Position numbers and translations under genes: made by a program | Origin: CAIKKV01 sp044346855 | Lineage (GTDB): Bacteria; Verrucomicrobiota; Kiritimatiellia; CAIKKV01 | Assembly: GCA_044346855.1 (NCBI GenBank) | Contig: JBIIYJ010000076.1 | Span: forward strand, 1-18,717 | Reading direction: 5' to 3' | Length of the DNA: 18,717 nucleotides | Part shown: in pieces, positions 13,925-18,717 of the stretch | Numbering within the stretch: the stretch's first letter is position 1 | How the letters are laid out: every line of letters begins with the position of its first letter | Notes under the pieces: model-generated | What the model saw: the letters and a program-made list of their open reading frames with translations, nothing else | Databases searched by the model: none | What the model was told of the DNA's origin: nothing

Positions 13925-16450
13925 TCATTTCAGCTCCCGCACAAAAAGGGTCCTCTCCAGCCATTTCCGCTTTTCATTCAGGACGGTCGGAACGGACTTG
14001 GTTTCCATGGACGTGGTCAGGACGCCGGCGGCCGGATCGTACACGGCCTTGCCCCCCAGCAGCGCGGGCTCCTCGTACCAGTCCTCCGCCACGCAGCCCG
14101 CCCCTTTCAGCGTGATGCGCAGGGCGCTCGTGCCCTCGGGGAAAACCGCCTCGACCGTTTTCGTCTTTTTGGTGGGATCGGCGGCCGCCGCCATGGACGA
14201 GGCGAACGCCAGAGGCGTCCATCCGTCCGGCGCCCGGGCTTCCACGCTGAACTGGTCGGTTTTCCGCCCGACCTGCCAGGCGGTGAGCTGGTTGCAGCGG
14301 GTGTTGGTGTAGTCCGGATCCCGGGTGACCCGCTCCGACGCCGCGCCAATGCGGATCGCGCCGTTGTCCCCCAGCACGATCGTCTTCTCGGCCAGGTGCT
14401 TCAGGGTGGTGCCCGACCCCGCCTCGGTCCGCATCACAAGGCCCGTCGAACTGGGCTGCCCCGCAACCTCGCCCGTGGTCCAGCCCGGGAACGCCGCCTC
14501 CGACGCGCCGCCGAGATTGGGCCAGCCTTTCGCCTTGGGGTCGGCTGGAACGGCCAGCAGGCCCTTGCCCCGGAACCGGATCTGGCGGATCCGCATGCCC
14601 AGCGCCGGGGCGGCCGCCACCTCGATCTCCCCGTTGGTCAGGACGACGAGCGGCCCGCCCTGCAGGGACAACAGCTGCTTGTGGTAGTTGGGATAGGGCC
14701 CCCACTCCTTGGCGCTGGCCTTCCGCGAATACAGGCACACGGCCTTGGCGCGGTCGTACGTATATTGGTCGCCCAGGTCGGTCCGCACCAGTCTGCCGTC
14801 CTTCTCGGCCAGCGGCCCGGGATACCAGATGGCGTAGGCGTCAAGGCTGACCACGGCCTCCTCGACGCGCCGGGCAAAGGGCTCGGCTCCGGCCGCCTTG
14901 GCGCGGGCGTCCGCCGCGAGGTCCCGCAAGCGCTGCATCCGCTCCTTGGACAGGTAAATCCGGCGGATCACATCCCGCTTGGCGAACTCGTCCATGTGCG
15001 GCGAATTCGTCGAGGTGTAGACGACGGCCTTCTCCAACTCCGTCACATACTCGATGATCGGCGCCGCCGCGGGGCCGTAATAACCGTCGCAGAACTCCTT
15101 GATCAGGTCGGCCGGCTCGCGGGCGGGGTTCCACAGGATCTTCCGCCAGACGTAGTTTTTCAGCACCGCCAGGTCGCCGCCCGTGGACACGTAGTTGCCC
15201 TGGACGATCAGGCCCGCCAGGTTCAGCTTGGCGTAAAGCTGGATGTTGCGGGAAATGGCGGTGATAACCGGAAATGGGTACAGGAAGTTCTCGCCGAAAT
15301 TGACGCCGTAGTCCCAGATGTGCACCCGGCCGGGCGCCAGGGCCGCCCACTTGCGGACGTTCGCGAAGCAGCCGGCGTTCTTCGGGCATTCGGCCAGGCC
15401 GTGGATGATGCAGTGGCGCAGATGGGGGATGCGGACGTAGAGATTCGAGCGCGGCTGCGTCAGCGTGGGCGGCGCCTCCATGCTCATGTAGGCCATGGTG
15501 CCCACCTTGACGCCGGGGAACCGGCCCTCGAGGATCTCGGCCGCCCGGTTGATCATGCGCAGGTTGGTGCCCCCGATGATGCCGCGCCGCACCCCGTTGG
15601 TCGCCGTCCACCCCTCCTCCAGGTAGATGGCCTCGCAGCGCGCGCACTCGCACTGGCCGCCGTACCAGTCCCCCATGCCGGCCATGTAGATGACGTTCCG
15701 GGTGTCGCCGTTCCTTTTTTTGACTTCTTCGGTCAGCGCCTCGGCGACCGCTTCTGCGATCCCCGTGGCGCTGTAGCAGAAGTGAATGGAGTTCGGCGCG
15801 CGCTTGCCCGTCTTCTTGCTGAACGGATAGATCTCGGGGTGGCCCTTGCCATAGGGCCCCAGCAGGGTGTTGAGGGTATGGCCGCCCGACCAGGCCTCGG
15901 CATTCTTGACGCGCGCCTTGTCCTCGAAGGCGTTCCGCTTCGTCTGCGCCTCCTGGTTCATGAGGATCGTCTGCGTGAAGACCGCCTTCGTCAGCGCGCT
16001 CCCCTCGGCCAGCGCGATCGTGGCCTGGCGCGGCACGTCCTCCTCGTCCCAGGACCACCAGCGGCAGCCGAGCCGGTCCTCCAGGAACGCGAACACCCCG
16101 AACCTCACGCCGGCCGGCGTGGCCCCGGAGATCTGGAGCCGCTCGCCGGTGACATCGATGCGGAAACTGTCGCCGGGCAGATCCGCCATCGCGGTCGAGC
16201 CGAAATTGCCCACCAGGATCGCCTTGCCGGCCGGAATCGCGTTCGTGACCGTCACCCGGAACGGCGCGCCGGAGATGCGCTTGAGATAGTCCGCCAACGC
16301 CTTGCCCGCCTCCTCGTGGCGCTTTTCAACCACAACCGGGCAGGCGGCGGTTCCCTCCGTCGCCAGGACCAGGTCGCCCCGGACCGGAGCGATCCCGAGT
16401 CCGGAGAGGGCGGCGGCGGCGAACGCAAACAAGACGGGTCGGACGCGCAT
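13925..16450 (-). CDS. Secreted DUF4838 glycosidase-like protein
   Basis: An 841-residue exported protein. ATG 16450 is chosen because AAAGGA (16459-16464) lies 8 bases upstream and a signal peptide follows (MRVRP, core VLFAFAAAALSGLGIAP, cleavage near VRG). The frame stays open further upstream, but that part overlaps the preceding gene. Parts: an N-terminal domain (about 26-150) like that preceding GH67 alpha-glucuronidases, with L-A-D-Y-L-K-R-I-S-G and G-V-F-A-F-L-E-D-R-L-G-C-R-W-W; the DUF4838 core (about 155-470) with G-D-W-Y-G-G-Q-C-E-C-A-R-C (C267, C269, C272) and a conserved Tyr-rich stretch; a helical part; and a C-terminal beta region (about 600-841), possibly carbohydrate binding. 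DUF4838 proteins are common near glycan-degradation genes, but the reaction is not established. Start is 2 bases after the stop of the upstream gene, so translation is coupled. Confidence 0.85.
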   Translation of the reverse strand: MRVRPVLFAFAAAALSGLGIAPVRGDLVLATEGTAACPVVVEKRHEEAGKALADYLKRISGAPFRVTVTNAIPAGKAILVGNFGSTAMADLPGDSFRIDVTGERLQISGATPAGVRFGVFAFLEDRLGCRWWSWDEEDVPRQATIALAEGSALTKAVFTQTILMNQEAQTKRNAFEDKARVKNAEAWSGGHTLNTLLGPYGKGHPEIYPFSKKTGKRAPNSIHFCYSATGIAEAVAEALTEEVKKRNGDTRNVIYMAGMGDWYGGQCECARCEAIYLEEGWTATNGVRRGIIGGTNLRMINRAAEILEGRFPGVKVGTMAYMSMEAPPTLTQPRSNLYVRIPHLRHCIIHGLAECPKNAGCFANVRKWAALAPGRVHIWDYGVNFGENFLYPFPVITAISRNIQLYAKLNLAGLIVQGNYVSTGGDLAVLKNYVWRKILWNPAREPADLIKEFCDGYYGPAAAPIIEYVTELEKAVVYTSTNSPHMDEFAKRDVIRRIYLSKERMQRLRDLAADARAKAAGAEPFARRVEEAVVSLDAYAIWYPGPLAEKDGRLVRTDLGDQYTYDRAKAVCLYSRKASAKEWGPYPNYHKQLLSLQGGPLVVLTNGEIEVAAAPALGMRIRQIRFRGKGLLAVPADPKAKGWPNLGGASEAAFPGWTTGEVAGQPSSTGLVMRTEAGSGTTLKHLAEKTIVLGDNGAIRIGAASERVTRDPDYTNTRCNQLTAWQVGRKTDQFSVEARAPDGWTPLAFASSMAAAADPTKKTKTVEAVFPEGTSALRITLKGAGCVAEDWYEEPALLGGKAVYDPAAGVLTTSMETKSVPTVLNEKRKWLERTLFVRELK

Positions 16451-16452
16451 GG

Positions 16453-18717
16453 TCAGGGTCCTTTCGCGGGTTCGGCCTTTCCGGCCGGCGCGGGATCGAC
16501 AAAGGGGATGAGGTTGTAGCTGACGGAAACGGCGCCGGCGGGGGTCGGCTCGCCGGCGAGGCGGATCATCACGGTATCGTTCGCGCCCCGCTTGACGGGC
16601 AGCGGCTTCTCGAACTCGATCCGGCAGCCGAACCCCTGCCGCTCGATGCGGACGGAGGCGGCCGTCACCAGGTTGGTGCCGAGCGGGCCGAGGATCCCGC
16701 CTTCCGGGTCGATGGCGAACACGCGGGTCGGCTGGGACTTCGGACCGCGCTTTTTCTCGGGCACGTTCGAGAAGGGAATCAGCTCCCACGCCTCCCCCAC
16801 CCGCCCCCGCCAGCCGGACCGGCCGCCCCACAGGTCCAGGACCGACTCGGCCTGGGAGGGCGCCAGCCGGACGCCGCAAACGATCCGGTCGGCATCGAAG
16901 ACATACCGCCGGAAAACCTGGAGGGAGGACTGGCGCACCTCGCCCGAGCTGGTGAGCACGTTGCCCTCCAGCCGGGCGTCAGGGTGCTCGCTGTTGGCGG
17001 TGACGAACGGGGCGCCGTCGGGCAGCGTCCCGGCCACCGAATGCAGGTGGAACTGACGCCAGTTGGAGAGGTGCATGCCGGACCCATAGGCGCCGTTGAG
17101 CGAGGAGCCCAGGACCTGTCCGGCGCCCGGGATGTGGAGCTGGCAGAGCATGCCGCCGCCGAAGCCGACCTGGCCCTGGAAGCCGTCGGCGAACCACGAG
17201 GGCGAGAGGCGGCCGTGGTAGGTCAGGGCGTAATACCCCGGCCGCCGCGCGGCGAAGAATTCATTGCCGCCGTTCACGCTCTCGGTGAAATCGGGACCGC
17301 CGTACCCCTTCCAGCGATGCGCGGGGTTGGTCGCGGAATAGGTCCCGCCCGCCGTGCCCCCCTCCGTGCGCGAGGACCAGGCGGCGGCCTGCGCGCCCCC
17401 TTCGCTGTGGGTGTAGCTGTAGAGGTTCTGGACGCGGTCGTAGGCGGCCAGCAGCCGGGGATCCTTCAGGTCCGCGTTCACCGCCAGCCAGCCGCGCAGC
17501 ACGTAGCTGCCGTAGTTGTGGTCATAGCCAAAGCTCTCCTGGATGCCGCCGGAGGGCCCGATGCCGATCCTGTCCCCGAAACCGCCGCTTGAGAAGCGGT
17601 CCCAGTAGGTGTCGAAGAGCGACTTCTGGAGCGGATCCTGCGAGGCCTCCGCGCAGTAGCGCAGGGCTTCCACGAGGCTGGCGAGCGCGTTGCCGTTGAT
17701 CAGCTCCCCGCCCCGGCAGAAGGCCAGCCGGTCGCCGACCATCAGGATGAACTCGCGGATCGGGCCCTTTGCGGCCTCGGGGGCGTCGGAGTCCTGCAGG
17801 ATGCGCCACGCGGGGCGGTGATAGAAGAAGCTGTAGCAGCCCATCTCGTAGGCCAGGTTCTTGACCGGCCCCTGCAGCACGATGTCGCCGGGCCCGATCG
17901 CATTCAGCCCGCTGCCCATCTCGCGCAGCGCGGCGTTGAGCGCCTGCCGGTTCCGGTGGGCCGGGTAATCGTGCATGAGCCGGTCGGCCGACTCGCGGGC
18001 CGGGCTCTGGTGCGACCCCACGGAATGGAACCCGGGCCGGGCGGGAAGGCCGGCCGGGATCTCGACGTCCGCGGGAGCCAGCGTCTTGAGCCAGTCGTGG
18101 AAGCGGACCTGGTAGCCGTGCCAGAAGGTCTTCCCGTCGTGGTAGATCGCCCCGCCCCGGACCGCTTTGGCGGTTTCCGGATCCGGCGCGAAGACGGCGT
18201 TGGCGGAATACTTCAGGCGCTTGAGCGGGCGGTCGTTCGCCATCTCGAAGGCGGCGGTGACCAGGTAATCGTTGGGGCCGTCCGCGACCTCCAGCGTCAG
18301 CACCTGGTCGTCGAGAGCGCCGGGCGCGGCGAACCAAACCACCTGGTGCGAATAGACCGTGCGGCCCGGGGCGGCGGACGCCTCGCCATCCTCCCCGCCC
18401 TTTCCGGCCGGCTTGAGCTCCAGGGGCCGGCCGGCGGAATCCTTCAGCATCAGCGAGCGGCCGGCGGGCTGGTCGATCTCGAGCAGGATCAGGTCGAGCT
18501 TGTTCGCCCCGCGCGGCACGTATAAATAGGAACGCTTATACTGGCTCCCGCGGCCGTGCAGCCAATTGACCGTGCCCGCCAGGGCGCACGGGAGGGCCGG
18601 CGAGGTACGGAGGGTGACCACATGGTCGGGCCCGCCCGTGACGAGGGCGCGGTAAACGCCGGGGGGCCCGGCGGGGACGGGGAAGGCGAAGGTGCGCACG
18701 GGAACGGAGGCGAGGAA
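16453..18717 (-). CDS. Paralogue of the 8364-11726 protein, 5'-partial, without the CBM9-like domain
   Basis: The frame is open to the right edge, so the N-terminus lies outside; 754 residues are seen. The GTG at 18699 is internal. Alignment to the paralogue starts near its residue 130, so about 130 residues including any signal peptide are missing. Shared landmarks in order: Y-(L/x)-x-V-P-R-G, D-W-L-K-T-L, S-V-G-S-H, N-R-Q-A-L-N, Y-E-M-G-C-Y-S, F-Y-H-R-P-A-W-R-I-L, D-T-Y-W-D-R-F, V-N-G-G-N-E-F-F-A-A-R-R, L-C-Q-L-H-I-P-G and T-A-N-S-E. The motif GYDHNYGSYV replaces GYDQHYGTYV, so a putative catalytic His is shifted. The protein ends soon after the strand S-Y-N-L-I-P-F, where the paralogue continues into its linker-like tail and CBM9-like domain. 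A toroid/beta-sandwich polysaccharide lyase-like fold is inference; no family name is recognised. Confidence 0.65.
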   Translation of the reverse strand, partial: FLASVPVRTFAFPVPAGPPGVYRALVTGGPDHVVTLRTSPALPCALAGTVNWLHGRGSQYKRSYLYVPRGANKLDLILLEIDQPAGRSLMLKDSAGRPLELKPAGKGGEDGEASAAPGRTVYSHQVVWFAAPGALDDQVLTLEVADGPNDYLVTAAFEMANDRPLKRLKYSANAVFAPDPETAKAVRGGAIYHDGKTFWHGYQVRFHDWLKTLAPADVEIPAGLPARPGFHSVGSHQSPARESADRLMHDYPAHRNRQALNAALREMGSGLNAIGPGDIVLQGPVKNLAYEMGCYSFFYHRPAWRILQDSDAPEAAKGPIREFILMVGDRLAFCRGGELINGNALASLVEALRYCAEASQDPLQKSLFDTYWDRFSSGGFGDRIGIGPSGGIQESFGYDHNYGSYVLRGWLAVNADLKDPRLLAAYDRVQNLYSYTHSEGGAQAAAWSSRTEGGTAGGTYSATNPAHRWKGYGGPDFTESVNGGNEFFAARRPGYYALTYHGRLSPSWFADGFQGQVGFGGGMLCQLHIPGAGQVLGSSLNGAYGSGMHLSNWRQFHLHSVAGTLPDGAPFVTANSEHPDARLEGNVLTSSGEVRQSSLQVFRRYVFDADRIVCGVRLAPSQAESVLDLWGGRSGWRGRVGEAWELIPFSNVPEKKRGPKSQPTRVFAIDPEGGILGPLGTNLVTAASVRIERQGFGCRIEFEKPLPVKRGANDTVMIRLAGEPTPAGAVSVSYNLIPFVDPAPAGKAEPAKGP

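Noticed and set aside
14396..16519. A 707-codon open frame on the plus strand
   Set aside because: It lies antisense to the DUF4838 gene, has no signal or known domain, and is the usual result of high third-position GC.
16451..16879. An upstream extension of the DUF4838 frame
   Set aside because: It overlaps the end of the preceding gene, is Arg/Gly/Pro-rich, and would bury the clear signal peptide and ribosome site at 16450.

Overview
The window is a high-GC bacterial stretch made almost entirely of large genes for exported proteins. The mix suggests a PVC-group carbohydrate degrader (Kiritimatiellota, Verrucomicrobia or Lentisphaerae; Planctomycetes less likely). It comprises a DUF4838 glycosidase-like protein, very long glycine-rich repeat proteins built from 'TW-x-G-x-G-x-W' and 'PGSGGG' modules, InlB-type repeats ending in 'LTWNWTN', and a CehA/McbA-type metallohydrolase. 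This placement is inference from family content; the window holds no rRNA or other taxonomic marker gene.

Layout. Positions 1-1368 (+) carry the C-terminal part of a CehA/McbA-like protein whose metal site looks lost. Tail to tail with it, one base away, lies a vapBC toxin-antitoxin pair (1370-2017, minus) with its own promoter and visibly lower GC than its surroundings. From 2102 to the right edge everything is on the minus strand. In transcription order: a partial, probably secreted toroid/beta-sandwich protein (16453-18717); a DUF4838 protein starting 2 bases later (13925-16450); glycine-rich protein A (11760-13859); a full-length paralogue of the first protein with an added CBM9-like C-terminus (8364-11726); glycine-rich protein B (5186-8269); and glycine-rich protein C with InlB-like N-terminal repeats (2102-5137). 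Gaps are 2, 65, 33, 94 and 48 bases, so this reads as one operon or two abutting ones.

How it may work. All five proteins with visible N-termini carry signal peptides. The two paralogous toroid-type proteins and the DUF4838 protein look like polysaccharide-processing enzymes. The three glycine-rich proteins, with seven copies of one module, each holding a cysteine at the same place, look like extracellular or surface scaffold, adhesin or glycan-binding components. Enzyme genes alternating with repeat-protein genes is the most interesting feature. There is no SusC/SusD pair, sulfatase, transporter or regulator in the window, so this is not a Bacteroidetes-type utilisation locus.

No tRNA, rRNA, CRISPR array, insertion sequence or phage gene was seen. 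No gene-free stretch exceeds 100 bases.
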